DNA from: JACMLD01 sp044223995
Lineage (GTDB): Bacteria; Bacteroidota; Bacteroidia; Chitinophagales; Chitinophagaceae
DNA length: 64,000 nucleotides
NCBI GenBank assembly: GCA_044223995.1
Contig: JBGALE010000001.1
Location: 930,001-994,000, forward strand
Direction of reading: 5' to 3'
Position 1 is the stretch's first letter, and the number at the start of each line of letters is the position of its first letter. A program made the position numbers and the translations under genes. Shown piece by piece: positions 45,511 through 54,921 of this stretch. The notes beneath the pieces were generated by a model. The model was given only the letters and a program-made list of their open reading frames with translations. It did no database searches and was not told the DNA's origin.

Positions 45511-46086
45511 TTGGACGATGACCACCATACTTATCCTTCAAAGAATGAAAAAGGGCACTTGCCTACATGTAATTTGAAACATCCAGTCGTATCGACATAT
45601 AAAATTTTAAAGCAAAAGGCACTCAATGCAGATGTTGACGAAAGCTGGATTGACTGGGCAATTGAGATGATGGAAGCTGGCTATGAATCAAACAATTTAT
45701 TTGAACTTGCCGGAACAACCAGGCCATACAATCAATTTCACTTGCAGGAATTGACGACCTACGTGTTGAACGATTTACAACTGGACTATACTGACAAGGG
45801 AACAGTAATTAATGAATACATTTATTTTCTTATTACCGCGAGCCTCAACAAACCAGAAAACTATTTTACTGTACTCAAAGAAATTAAAGATATCTATACC
45901 CAATTCGACGTCAGCGAATGCCAGGATTTTGCTCTATTGTGTTGGGCCAAAGAGGATTTATTAATTGAAACCTACCAGCATTATTGGGAAGGTGCCAACA
46001 GGGAAAACATTGACACAATCATCACTGAGCAATTTGAACTTTTCATAAAGAATTTTGATACTATAAATAATATTCAGAATAAATGA
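45511..46086 (+). CDS. Uncharacterised alpha-helical protein
   Basis: 191 codons of open frame beginning with a TTG immediately after the previous stop. No ATG exists in the first fifty codons, so the start is uncertain. The protein is helical and acidic (WIDWAIEMMEAGYESNNLFEL, LLCWAKEDLLIETYQHYW). No signal peptide. It overlaps the next gene by four bases (ATGA). I do not recognise the family; size and context would also fit an immunity protein of a polymorphic toxin. Confidence 0.55.
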   Translation: MDDDHHTYPSKNEKGHLPTCNLKHPVVSTYKILKQKALNADVDESWIDWAIEMMEAGYESNNLFELAGTTRPYNQFHLQELTTYVLNDLQLDYTDKGTVINEYIYFLITASLNKPENYFTVLKEIKDIYTQFDVSECQDFALLCWAKEDLLIETYQHYWEGANRENIDTIITEQFELFIKNFDTINNIQNK

Positions 46087-46802
46087 TAATAACGTTAATA
46101 ATTGGCGTAATTGTACTTGTCTTATTAGTATTGATAGTTAACAGGAAGAAACCTTCCGAAGTACAGAAAAACTCCGCTAGAGGCATTGTAACTACAATTG
46201 ATCAGTCCATTCCTGATTTACCTATTGGTTTTGGGTATAAATGCATGTGGTTTGCTGTTAAGACCAGCAACAAGAACAGGCTCGCTGAGATTTTAAAAAT
46301 TAGGAACATCTCCAACTGCAATTGGCTGATCGGAATTAACAAGGCCTACACCGGTGGTGTTTTTATTACTCCAGCTATTGACAGTTGGACAATGGCTTGC
46401 GGATGGGGACTTCCTCATGGCGATAGTAAGGACGGAATTGAAAAGGTGAAAGGGATATTAGAAATTTTGAGCAAGGAATTTGGTGAGGCGCAGTTCTTTT
46501 GCACACATAGGGTAACAGAATATCATTGCTGGATGAAAGCATCCAATGGACAAGTAGTAAGAGTTTATAGCTATTTAGGAGAGTCTGGCGAAAATGTTGT
46601 TGTTGAAGGGCAGCCTACAGAGTTTGAACAAACGCTTCAACTCGTAAACACTTTTTTACCCGGCCTTAATGATAAGGATGACATCACTTATCCCGACGAA
46701 GAGTTGGTGATGCAGATAGCAGAACATTGGAGCATCGATCCTTCTAAACTGGATGAAAGAAAGGATATTGTACCTGGGCTGGGGCTTTTGGGAAACAGAT
46801 GA
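46083..46802 (+). CDS. Uncharacterised membrane-anchored protein
   Basis: 239 residues. A single N-terminal membrane helix (about 2-22, ITLIIGVIVLVLLVLIV) anchors a soluble domain with CMWFAVKTSNKNRLAEIL, a glycine/tryptophan-rich middle (WTMACGWGLPHGD) and a conserved-looking FFCTHRVTEYHCWMKA. No family recognised. Coupled to the previous gene by a four-base overlap, so they probably act together. Confidence 0.6.
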   Translation: MIITLIIGVIVLVLLVLIVNRKKPSEVQKNSARGIVTTIDQSIPDLPIGFGYKCMWFAVKTSNKNRLAEILKIRNISNCNWLIGINKAYTGGVFITPAIDSWTMACGWGLPHGDSKDGIEKVKGILEILSKEFGEAQFFCTHRVTEYHCWMKASNGQVVRVYSYLGESGENVVVEGQPTEFEQTLQLVNTFLPGLNDKDDITYPDEELVMQIAEHWSIDPSKLDERKDIVPGLGLLGNR

Positions 46803-46879
46803 ACGAAGGTTTTTAACACAAGATTATCCAAAGGAAATGGATTATATCCTGAACTTTAATGGCACAACTGCTACTGCTT

Positions 46880-47344
46880 ATGAATCATCCCGTAAAAATG
46901 CTACTGCTGCTAAGCTTCCTGTTTTTTTATCTGTCTCCCGTTTTTGCACAGTCGCCCGATTTTAGCGGCACCTGGGTGGTGAATAAGGAAAAAAGCAAGA
47001 TTCTTTCCTGGCCGAAGGGTATGACCAGTACGGTGTTTATCATCAGCCAAAAGGCGGATAGTTTTCAGTTGATCATACACCATGTATTCGGCGCGCAGCA
47101 GGATACCCTGGTCATTAAACTGGTAGCGGATGGCGGCACTCAAAAAGTATTGGGCATATTGGAGGGGAAACTGGAACGCGTGAAAGGTGGACTCCATGCA
47201 GAATTATGGAAGAGCGACTTTTCCGATAAAGTGACCTATACCTTTGGAAAAGACAACAACGAATTCATTGCCGACGAAGTGCTGGCCAGCAAAACGGACA
47301 ACCACCACAATATCTGGGTCTTTGACCGCGATCGTTCTAAATAA
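46880..47344 (+). CDS. Small secreted protein of unknown function
   Basis: 154 residues from the ATG at 46880; an earlier ATG (46859) and a later one (46898) are possible. The signal peptide is clear (MLLLLSFLFFYLSPVFAQ) and the mature part starts DFSGTWVVNKEKSK, a lipocalin-like beta-strand pattern seen in many Bacteroidota secreted proteins. Function unknown. Confidence 0.6.
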   Translation: MNHPVKMLLLLSFLFFYLSPVFAQSPDFSGTWVVNKEKSKILSWPKGMTSTVFIISQKADSFQLIIHHVFGAQQDTLVIKLVADGGTQKVLGILEGKLERVKGGLHAELWKSDFSDKVTYTFGKDNNEFIADEVLASKTDNHHNIWVFDRDRSK

Positions 47345-47374
47345 ATTCCTGGTACAGATTGCCGGGGCATATTT

Positions 47375-47608
47375 TCATTCTTCCGCCTGCTCTTCCAGTT
47401 GTATGATGATTAATTTATGCATGGTGGTAATGGTAACACGCTGGTGGGTGGTAAAGCCCAATCTTTCCAGCCATACACCGCCCAGGCGGATAACCGGTAC
47501 CCGGCGCTGGTTGTGGTAATCTCCCCGAAATTGGGGCTGTATTTTAAGGCTTCTCATCATGGGTCTTTTAGAGGGCTTTTTGCCGGGGGCTTTTTCATTT
47601 GCTGGCAT
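47375..47608 (-). CDS. SymE-like toxin family protein
   Basis: 77 residues. The C-terminal half (RVPVIRLGGVWLERLGFTTH followed by a QRVTITTMHKLIIIQ strand) matches the SymE/AbrB-like fold, where SymE has RIPAITLKGQWLEAAGFA. SymE is an SOS-induced, nucleic-acid-associated toxin in E. coli kept silent by the antisense RNA SymR. Here the N-terminus is basic (KAPGKKPSKRPMMRSLK). No antisense promoter was identified. The gene stands alone at the edge of the accessory region. Confidence 0.7.
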   Translation of the reverse strand: MPANEKAPGKKPSKRPMMRSLKIQPQFRGDYHNQRRVPVIRLGGVWLERLGFTTHQRVTITTMHKLIIIQLEEQAEE

Positions 47609-47957
47609 AGGGAATGTATTTGTGCGGCAGCAAAAAATAAACGGCGCTGCCTTTCCCGCTGACTAAGTCCACAATAGGCCTTGGTTATACCATTACAATA
47701 CAACCACGGGGGTGCAGCACCGTTTGCTATGGAAAGGTAGGGACATAAAAAATGCCCCTACTCAGGAGGCGCATAATTGCACCTATTGTGAAAACTTAGT
47801 CGGTACAAGTTTACAAAGAAAAAGCAATTGCCTGCCGTAGAATTTTTTCTATAGCATTATTGCAAAGAATAACTTTGGAAGGTGGAGTTTAAATTTAATG
47901 TTTGATTGCAAAATAAGAAAACCTCTGTGAAGAATGAATTGGTGATTATTTATCTCG
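47609..47957. other. Gene-free stretch between SymE-like and TIR genes
   Basis: About 350 bases without a supported gene. It shifts from ordinary composition to AT-rich sequence near 47820, which marks the left edge of the accessory island. No hairpin or tRNA was seen. Confidence 0.5.
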
Positions 47958-47984
47958 TTGCTGGAAGTACGACCCGTACATTTG
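47958..47984 (+). promoter_or_regulatory. Promoter of the TIR gene
   Basis: TTG at 47958-47960 and TACATTTG at 47977-47984 with a 16-base spacer, a slightly short but recognisable Bacteroidota promoter about 70 bases before the TIR start codon. Confidence 0.5.
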
Positions 47985-48053
47985 ACTATTGATCTAAATC
48001 CATTTACCTAAAAATTACAAAAAATAACTCAAGTTTTCTATAAGTTTATTATT

Positions 48054-49052
48054 ATGAGTAATATTCGATCTAATATTAATAAATTAAATAGCCTATTAGA
48101 ATTAGTAGAAGAAGCCTTAAATACCATGGATGACACAACTATAAAAAGGTTAAGATCTTCCACTGAAAAGTTTATTTATGACATTTATGGACCAAAGAGC
48201 GTTTTTTCTAAAAACTATACATCAATTGACAAATGGAGTAGCTCAGCTAATTTTAAAGAGATAAAAGGTTTGTTGCATGCCATGAAGGATGATATTACTG
48301 ATTCAAATAACTCCTATTCAACTAAATGGAATCAAGATGGAATGGAACACAAAAGAAAGCATTTGGATGAACTTCGCTTAAAAATATTGAATTTGTTTAT
48401 GAAGAATAGATTGTATAATTGGGAAGCAGTTGAGAATCTTATAAAAGGGGATGCTGATTATTTCGAGTTTGCGTTAGACGATGCTCAGTTAATTTTTAAT
48501 CAATTTATAGATAAAAAAATTATTACTCTTTCAGGTTTTGGAAAAGCATATGTTATAACAGAAGAAGGAGAAAAACTTTTTCAAAGAATGTCACCCAAAC
48601 TAAATGTTGAGAAGCCAGACGAAGTTCTTACTACAAGGACGAATAAATTTGAATGGGATGTATTTTTGTGTCATTCATCAAAGGATAAAGAAACGATCAA
48701 AAAAATAATCAGTGATTTTAAGAATAGGCGAATTTCCTATTGGGTTGATGACAACCAAATAAACCCGGGTGATAATATTATTCAAAAAATTACAAAGGGG
48801 TTGGAAGGAAGTTCGATGATAATCGCATGTATTAGTGAAGCACAACTAAATTCTGGATGGTGTAGAAATGAATATGAAGCTATTATGCAAAAGATAATAA
48901 CGAATGGAACTAAGCAGAAAATAATCCCACTTTTACTTGAAAATATATCTGATGATAGAATGCCCCCATTTCTAAATATTTATAGACGAGAGCGATATTT
49001 TGTGCCTGAAGAATATGAGAGATTATTATCTCATTTGAAAACTATCCACTAG
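48054..49052 (+). CDS. TIR-domain protein, possible NADase effector
   Basis: 332 residues. A helical N-terminal region (1-100), a winged-helix-like middle (about 105-180, ILNLFMKNRLYNWEAVENL to ITEEGEKLFQRM) and a C-terminal TIR domain (199-332) starting FEWDVFLCHSSKDKE. The segment SGWCRNEYEAI carries Glu273 at the catalytic position of NAD-cleaving TIR domains. In bacteria such proteins often act in antiphage defence by NAD+ depletion. There is no obvious sensor partner next to it, so it may act alone. The gene is AT-rich compared with the core genes. Confidence 0.82.
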   Translation: MSNIRSNINKLNSLLELVEEALNTMDDTTIKRLRSSTEKFIYDIYGPKSVFSKNYTSIDKWSSSANFKEIKGLLHAMKDDITDSNNSYSTKWNQDGMEHKRKHLDELRLKILNLFMKNRLYNWEAVENLIKGDADYFEFALDDAQLIFNQFIDKKIITLSGFGKAYVITEEGEKLFQRMSPKLNVEKPDEVLTTRTNKFEWDVFLCHSSKDKETIKKIISDFKNRRISYWVDDNQINPGDNIIQKITKGLEGSSMIIACISEAQLNSGWCRNEYEAIMQKIITNGTKQKIIPLLLENISDDRMPPFLNIYRRERYFVPEEYERLLSHLKTIH

Positions 49053-49352
49053 GCTGTACCGCGACGGGGATTAGAAAATCTAAATATGTAAAATAACTTC
49101 ATCTTAGTGTAGAGTTTATTAATTGTGGCCACATAGTTACATAACTTCAAGTATTTTTTGCACAGCTTAGCGGGGGATTTCTGGTTGTAAGGTCCAAACA
49201 TGACGCTTGCCCCTGGATAGCGCTTCGATTGTGGGGAAGTAAAAGGAAAAAGCATCAGTAGCTACTAAAAGAAGAGTGTGTAACAGGAATATAGCAATAA
49301 TTTTTTGTCACTAAACGGAATAAAAACGGATATATCCATTAAAAACTGAATC
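49053..49352. other. Gene-free AT-rich spacer
   Basis: Three hundred bases with no supported gene. It contains a 13-base sequence (GCGCTTCGATTGT, about 49220-49232) that recurs with partly similar surroundings at 53341-53353 beyond the restriction-modification genes. A 68-codon minus-strand frame here is not convincing. Confidence 0.4.
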
Positions 49353-50201
49353 ATGAAGGCCAATGTTTATTTTAGTAAAATCAGAGATGAAATAATTCTC
49401 AATTTAAAAAAAGCTAAAAAGTCAATAAAAATTGCTGTGGCTTGGTTTACTGATGAGGATATAATTCGTGCTTTATGTCAAGTAAAAGCGAAAGGAGTTG
49501 AAGTTGAAGCAGCAATAAGTAGCTCTAAAGAGAACTTTATAAACCCGAATAACTTTAAAGACTACCTAAGGCTTCAGGCTAAGTTATTTATAGTAACAAG
49601 CACTTTTTTGCATCACAAATTTTGCATCATTGACAATGATATAATAATAAGTGGTTCTTACAATTGGTCATACGCAGCTAGGTCAAACGAAGAAAATATT
49701 TTAGTCCTTTCACTTAGTAGTGAAAGCAAAGAAGATGAAGACTTTCTAAAACGCTTTAACATAAAACACAAATTTTTATGCGAAAAATGCTCAATTCGGA
49801 TCAACGATGTAGACTCACTTAGAAAATTTAGAAATAATTCTGAAAATTTTGCTAATATCCAGTCACAGCAAGACGAAGACGAAATTAAACTTCGAAGAGA
49901 CTTTGAAAACAACATCCAAGAAAATATTGGAAAATCATTGGCAGCAGGGATTTCTTTAACTCCAAACCTTTTGGAAAGAATGGCCGCGGATGGCGGTGGA
50001 GTAGATTTCGTAAAGAGGTTATTACATGATGAAATGAATTCTGGAGATTTGAAGCCAGGGTTAAAAAAACTTGTAGAACACATTCCACATCGAGTTGACT
50101 TATCTTTTGAATATCTGGTGACAAGGCCTAAATTTAATAGGCTTTTTAGCATAAAAGAGATTGAGTTCTGTAAAAGGCTAATGGCAAAATATGGCCTTTG
50201 A
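49353..50201 (+). CDS. Single-HKD phospholipase D-like nuclease
   Basis: 282 residues. The PLD catalytic motif is HHKFCIIDND (His87, Lys89, Asp94), followed by SGSYNWSYAARSNEEN, as in Nuc-type nucleases that dimerise to build one active site from two HKD motifs. The C-terminal half (about 130-282) includes a CEKC pair and acidic helices with no recognised family. No signal peptide, so it is cytoplasmic. Its place between a TIR gene and a restriction system suggests a role in defence against foreign DNA. Confidence 0.8.
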   Translation: MKANVYFSKIRDEIILNLKKAKKSIKIAVAWFTDEDIIRALCQVKAKGVEVEAAISSSKENFINPNNFKDYLRLQAKLFIVTSTFLHHKFCIIDNDIIISGSYNWSYAARSNEENILVLSLSSESKEDEDFLKRFNIKHKFLCEKCSIRINDVDSLRKFRNNSENFANIQSQQDEDEIKLRRDFENNIQENIGKSLAAGISLTPNLLERMAADGGGVDFVKRLLHDEMNSGDLKPGLKKLVEHIPHRVDLSFEYLVTRPKFNRLFSIKEIEFCKRLMAKYGL

Positions 50202-50654
50202 CAAAAGGCGGGGTGTTCGAATTTGGATTTTATGCATTTAAGAATGAACAGGCAAAAACCTAATTTATGGCATATCTCTAGTTCCTTTTGCTGCATGAAA
50301 ATCAGTTGTTAATTAACTTGAACTCAACGACTCCAGTGAATTCGTGACTGATATCAGAGTAAAGCTTTTCATTTAAATTTGGTTTAATAAAGGACTAAGC
50401 GTATGAATTGTACATGCTTTGAAAAAAATTGTAAATAATTGACTTGCAAATATATATGTTGAATAATTTGAACCTATATTCAATGAATAAAAGAATAATA
50501 AAGTCTCGAATTGATTACATATCAGGGCCTTTATTTTCTTGGAGCGCGATGTAATGCGCAGTTAATTTAAACTACTTTTAGACAGTTAATAGCTGATAGT
50601 CAATTATTTTTATTTTCGCATGATAATATTTTATAATAGTTAAATGGGTACTGT
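50202..50654. other. Gene-free stretch ahead of the restriction-modification genes
   Basis: About 450 AT-rich bases. No controller (C) protein gene, tRNA or strong hairpin was found, and no clear promoter consensus could be placed. Confidence 0.4.
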
Positions 50655-51851
50655 ATGGGAGCTAAAAATGCAAAAAGATTAGTGGCAGAAAAAAGGAACT
50701 ATTTAGTAACTACTGTGGCACAAGCTAAGGAAATAACGAAAGGTTGGTTAAACCAAGTTGAATTAATTAATGTCGTGAGCTTGGGTTTGCCTGAAGTTGA
50801 TGACAGGTATCACATTTGGCGTGTGCCGTTACTAAATAAAAAGTCACACACAAGGATAGGAGAAGTTGTTATTGACTCATATACTACAGAAATATTGGCG
50901 GGTAAAACTACAAAACGTGAAATGTTAGAAGCTCGAATATTAGGTAGGAGCGATGAGAGCTTCATTAAAGGCTCTCAGAAGAAGAATGAATACCCATTGT
51001 CGAATCTCAGAAATACAGTAGGGTTGGGTGATTGTATTGAGTTGCTTGGGGACATGCCAGCCAATTCAGTTGATTTAATTTTTACGTCACCACCCTATTT
51101 TAACGCACGCCCTGAATATAGTGATTACGAAGTATATGAGGAATATCTGTTAAAGATGCGACAAGTGATAAAAAGATGTTATAAAGTGCTAAACGAGGGA
51201 AGGTTTTTCGTAATGAATATTTCACATGTACTTTTAAGAAGAGCTAGTAGAAATGAAAGTTCAAAACGTCTTGCCGTGCCATTCGATATCCACAGAATAT
51301 TTATAGAAGAAGGATTTGAATTTATAGATGACATAATATGGGTTAAGCCAGAAGGGGCGGGTTGGGCAACTGGTAGAGGTAGGCGATTCGCCGCTGATAG
51401 AAACCCTATGCAATATAAGGCGGTGCCTGTAACAGAATACGTATTGGTTTATAGAAAAAAGACCGACCTATTGATTGATTGGTTTATTAGGAACCATCCA
51501 GACCAAGAAATAATATATAGCTCTAAGGTTAAAAACGGCTATGAGAAAACAAATATTTGGAAAATAAATCCCAAAACACATTCAAAACACCCCGCCCCTT
51601 TTCCATTTGAACTTGCAGAAAAAGTAATTCAATACTATTCATTTAAAAACGATGTTGTTTTAGACCCCTTCGCAGGCTCTGGTACCGTGGGTGCTGCTTG
51701 TATTTCAAATCATCGCAGATTTGTGTTGTTTGAAATAAATGCTGATTATATAGATTTGATTAAAAGTGAGGTTAAATCGTGGATGGGAAAGGCAGCCGAA
51801 GAAATACTTTGGATAAATGTTTCTCCACCTATAACTCAACAATTATTTTAA
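50655..51851 (+). CDS. Beta-class DNA methyltransferase (m4C or m6A)
   Basis: 398 residues. The catalytic motif IV TSPPYF (144-149) precedes the SAM-binding motif I DPFAGSGT (337-344), the order of beta-class amino-methyltransferases; the TSPPY form is typical of N4-cytosine enzymes but also occurs in adenine enzymes. The first 110 residues are a specific N-terminal extension. It modifies the cognate site of the endonuclease encoded one base downstream, protecting host DNA. Confidence 0.88.
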   Translation: MGAKNAKRLVAEKRNYLVTTVAQAKEITKGWLNQVELINVVSLGLPEVDDRYHIWRVPLLNKKSHTRIGEVVIDSYTTEILAGKTTKREMLEARILGRSDESFIKGSQKKNEYPLSNLRNTVGLGDCIELLGDMPANSVDLIFTSPPYFNARPEYSDYEVYEEYLLKMRQVIKRCYKVLNEGRFFVMNISHVLLRRASRNESSKRLAVPFDIHRIFIEEGFEFIDDIIWVKPEGAGWATGRGRRFAADRNPMQYKAVPVTEYVLVYRKKTDLLIDWFIRNHPDQEIIYSSKVKNGYEKTNIWKINPKTHSKHPAPFPFELAEKVIQYYSFKNDVVLDPFAGSGTVGAACISNHRRFVLFEINADYIDLIKSEVKSWMGKAAEEILWINVSPPITQQLF

Positions 51852-51852
51852 T

Positions 51853-53067
51853 ATGGCAAAAGGAACCAAAAGGGCAAAACCAGCATCTGCCTTAAATTTC
51901 CCCGAATTAGAAAGTTCTTTTTCGACATTGTTTCCTGAAAGCGGCAAAATATTATTGACTGGAGGCGGTAAGGAATTTGTAGAGAGAATAGGAGAGGAAG
52001 TGATTAGAAATGTAGTGTTGGGGGTTCTTTGTGGTGAGAATTTGCGTACTCAAACTGAGCCTTTGTCTAGACGACGCATTGCACAAGTTAGTGGAGCAAT
52101 TATTGCAATGTTTACAAAAGGGTTTGTTACAATACCTGACTTTAAGAAAAAACTATCGCGTTTAGCATTAGACCAACTCCAAAAAGCAAGAGGTAATGTC
52201 GAAGTGTGGCCTTCGCAATGGGTAATTGGTTTGACTGGTAAGTTAGCTCAAAACCTTTTAAGAAAGCCGGACGAATTATACTCGTATGTAAAGGATTTTG
52301 AAAGCGCAATCGAAGATGCTGCAAAACACTGCCGTGATCAAATAGGAGAATATAGTATGACGTTGAGCCAGATCGAGAAAGGCAAAGAAATGCAATACGT
52401 ATTAGACTGGGAAAGTATGGCAAGGTTAACCACAGCAATTGGAGCACAAACACTGGCAATTAGAGGTTCTGAGAAATCTATGTATGGTGAATTATTTGAA
52501 AGATTGATTCTAGGTTCAGTATTAACATTGTTAGGATTTAAAAGAACTGATCCGAAAACTAATAAAGAGTCACAAGGCGTATTTTGGTTATCTGATAGTT
52601 CAGATATACGTGAAAGTGATGCAACTGTGATCGTTTCACCAGGCAAACTTGCACGATTTGATATAGGTTTTATTGGTCGCGGAAATCCCGAGATTTCCAA
52701 AGATAAATTAACTAGATTTTCCAATACTGTAGAGTATAATACAGGCGTGAGTAGCAGTTCCGTTACATTCGTTATTGTGGATACTCTTCCAAACACAGGG
52801 AAAACTCAAGCAGCTGCAAATAAATCAGGTACTGAATTAATACAGATGAGTATGCAATTTTGGTCTAAGGAGCTGAGTATAAAATTAAAAGAGAGGTTTG
52901 GATATATTCATCCTATGCAAAATCTGTCGGACAGTGATTTACATGAATATATAAGAAAGAATCTTTTAAATATTCGGATACAGGAATTTCTTAGTGGAGT
53001 AACAGTTGAAGGAATTTCAGAAGACCCTGAAACCGTAGGGGATACCGAAATCTTTGAAGATGAGTAA
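51853..53067 (+). CDS. Type II restriction endonuclease, possibly CfrBI-like
   Basis: 404 residues, directly behind the methyltransferase (stop at 51849-51851, start at 51853). The C-terminal half has a PD-(D/E)XK-like arrangement: YGELFERLILGS (Glu213 or Glu216), SDATVIV (Asp256) and RFDIGFIG (Asp270). The layout and partner enzyme resemble the CfrBI family, whose methyltransferase makes N4-methylcytosine, but I am only moderately sure of that name. Gene order alone makes a restriction role likely. Confidence 0.7.
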   Translation: MAKGTKRAKPASALNFPELESSFSTLFPESGKILLTGGGKEFVERIGEEVIRNVVLGVLCGENLRTQTEPLSRRRIAQVSGAIIAMFTKGFVTIPDFKKKLSRLALDQLQKARGNVEVWPSQWVIGLTGKLAQNLLRKPDELYSYVKDFESAIEDAAKHCRDQIGEYSMTLSQIEKGKEMQYVLDWESMARLTTAIGAQTLAIRGSEKSMYGELFERLILGSVLTLLGFKRTDPKTNKESQGVFWLSDSSDIRESDATVIVSPGKLARFDIGFIGRGNPEISKDKLTRFSNTVEYNTGVSSSSVTFVIVDTLPNTGKTQAAANKSGTELIQMSMQFWSKELSIKLKERFGYIHPMQNLSDSDLHEYIRKNLLNIRIQEFLSGVTVEGISEDPETVGDTEIFEDE

Positions 53068-53562
53068 ATTCAATTAATCTGATTAATGAACAAAACCTAA
53101 TCAATTTTTTTGTGATAGAACATAATTAACAACTAGTTATAAAATGTATCTTACCAATCACTACTACAAGCATTTGTTAATTAATCCCTAACCAAGCGCA
53201 GGCATATCTTTTTACCAGGTTCAGGCATCTCGCTTGGATATGTGTTTGTGCTTCACTATTTCAAAACAATTGGTTTCAACTAAAAAATAATCCCAGCTTG
53301 GAAATATTGGGACATGGACACTTGCCAGTGAAAGTAAGCTGCGCTTCGATTGTATATTAAAAGGTATTGCATACCGCTATGCGGCAGGATAGAAATTGTT
53401 AAGCATTTTCTAAGGGTAACCCATTAATTAAGACAATTTCTATCGCCAACTATAGCTACTCCTTTCGCTGATTTCCTGCTTCTTGTTTACATTGCTGTTC
53501 TCATTATTTCCATACAGGTCCTTTGATCGGTATACTGTTTTATCACCATAAAATGCTAACCG
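53068..53562. other. Gene-free stretch at the right edge of the defence island
   Basis: Nearly 500 bases with no supported gene. It contains the second copy of GCGCTTCGATTGT (53341-53353). Composition returns to that of the core genes by about 53560. Confidence 0.4.
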
Positions 53563-54921
53563 ATGAAAAGGATTTTTGTATCATTTACTGCTGCTGTAGT
53601 GGTTGCCCTCGTATCCGTTGCAACTATTTTCTACGCCTGTAAAAAGGAAAGCGGCAACCATATCCTGGCAAAGGCCGGCGTATCAAAAGAAACCATCGTT
53701 GCCTGGTTATCGACTCAAAAAGAAACCGGCCATGATAATTCGTTTATTGGTGGCATACAGCAAAAGGCCAACTGGCAAGCGGCCAGCACGGCACCAATCA
53801 ACAACGAACGGCAATTATTACTGGTGCCACTGGAAGCAGGCAGCGATTTGATACTGATGCTCAACAGCAACAATGCACAAATACTACTGGGCTTTGTGGC
53901 CGGTACGGGTTTTGACGGCCCGCAAAAGAGTAGCAGCAAGGCACAATTGTGGGCAGATTATTTTGCAGAAAAGAAGGGAAGCTTTTCCGGCAGCATGCGC
54001 GCGGCATCCCTGCAAAACGAGTTTTTATTTGAATACCATTGGCAAAACGGAAAACAGACTTATGGCAGGAAAGTATTGCCAATTGAATTAAAAGGGTTCA
54101 GCAGCGGCAACATTACGCCCGTAACCACCGGGTCGGTTTGTACCGATTTTTATTTGGTCACCTCATGGAGTGATGGCAGCCAAACCTATGAATACATGTT
54201 CAGCAGTTGCCGGTCCAGTGAATGGGGTTGTGGTTTATTACAGGCATTCCCCGGTTATGGAAATGTGTTACTGAGTTATGGTGGCTGCAATGGCGGCAGC
54301 GGCAGTGTAGGGGGTGGCGGATCAAAAGAAAATAATTCTTCGGTGAAGGAAATTATAGATTCACTCAGCAACCCCTGTCATAAAGCGGTACTACAATCAT
54401 TAATGGCGAATGGGTTGGGGAATGATATTACAGGGATATTGAAGAATACGTTTGGGACGAACGATCTGATAAATATTCAATTTGCTAATGTGCTCACACT
54501 TAGCGAACCCCTGACGGATGCAAAGTCATCTTATTCTTCCTCCATGGGTACCTATACAGTTTTGGTAAATATGAATGAATCGAGATTGCAACATTCAAGC
54601 AGAGAATATATTGCTGAAACGATGTTTCATGAAGTGCTTCATGGGTATTTAAAGTCAAAATCAAGTACGATGGATGAATTGTCGCAACATATAGAAATGG
54701 CGACCGCTTTTCTCGACAAAGAGGTTGCTGCTTTGCGGGAAGTATTTCCCGAACTTAGCAGCCATGATGCAAAGTGTTTGGTTATAGGTGGCTATAACGA
54801 CATTCAGAGGAATAACCCCGGTTTTCTTGAAAAATTATTATCCGGCTATAATTTAGAACTGGATGATGTGGAAAATACAAATGAAAGATTTAGAACCGGG
54901 AAAAAAGGAAATAAATGTTAA
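53563..54921 (+). CDS. Lipoprotein with HExxH metalloprotease motif
   Basis: 452 residues. A long hydrophobic signal ends in IFYAC (lipid-attached Cys26). A middle region (about 30-240) is beta-rich, a Gly/Ser linker (GGSGSVGGGG, about 244-253) follows, and the C-terminal domain carries MFHEVLHGYL (His356, Glu357, His360), a zincin motif, with a possible third ligand at His376. Family is not recognised. Such proteins occur as secreted proteases or toxin tips in Bacteroidota. Its 3' end overlaps the first of three tandem secreted genes, so they form one unit. Confidence 0.65.
   Translation: MKRIFVSFTAAVVVALVSVATIFYACKKESGNHILAKAGVSKETIVAWLSTQKETGHDNSFIGGIQQKANWQAASTAPINNERQLLLVPLEAGSDLILMLNSNNAQILLGFVAGTGFDGPQKSSSKAQLWADYFAEKKGSFSGSMRAASLQNEFLFEYHWQNGKQTYGRKVLPIELKGFSSGNITPVTTGSVCTDFYLVTSWSDGSQTYEYMFSSCRSSEWGCGLLQAFPGYGNVLLSYGGCNGGSGSVGGGGSKENNSSVKEIIDSLSNPCHKAVLQSLMANGLGNDITGILKNTFGTNDLINIQFANVLTLSEPLTDAKSSYSSSMGTYTVLVNMNESRLQHSSREYIAETMFHEVLHGYLKSKSSTMDELSQHIEMATAFLDKEVAALREVFPELSSHDAKCLVIGGYNDIQRNNPGFLEKLLSGYNLELDDVENTNERFRTGKKGNKC

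Noticed and set aside
47417..47662. 81-codon plus-strand frame opposite the SymE-like gene
   Set aside because: The minus-strand frame matches SymE; the plus-strand frame has no domain and is its shadow.
49049..49255. 68-codon minus-strand frame after the TIR gene
   Set aside because: No recognisable domain, overlaps the TIR stop and a repeated sequence; probably chance.
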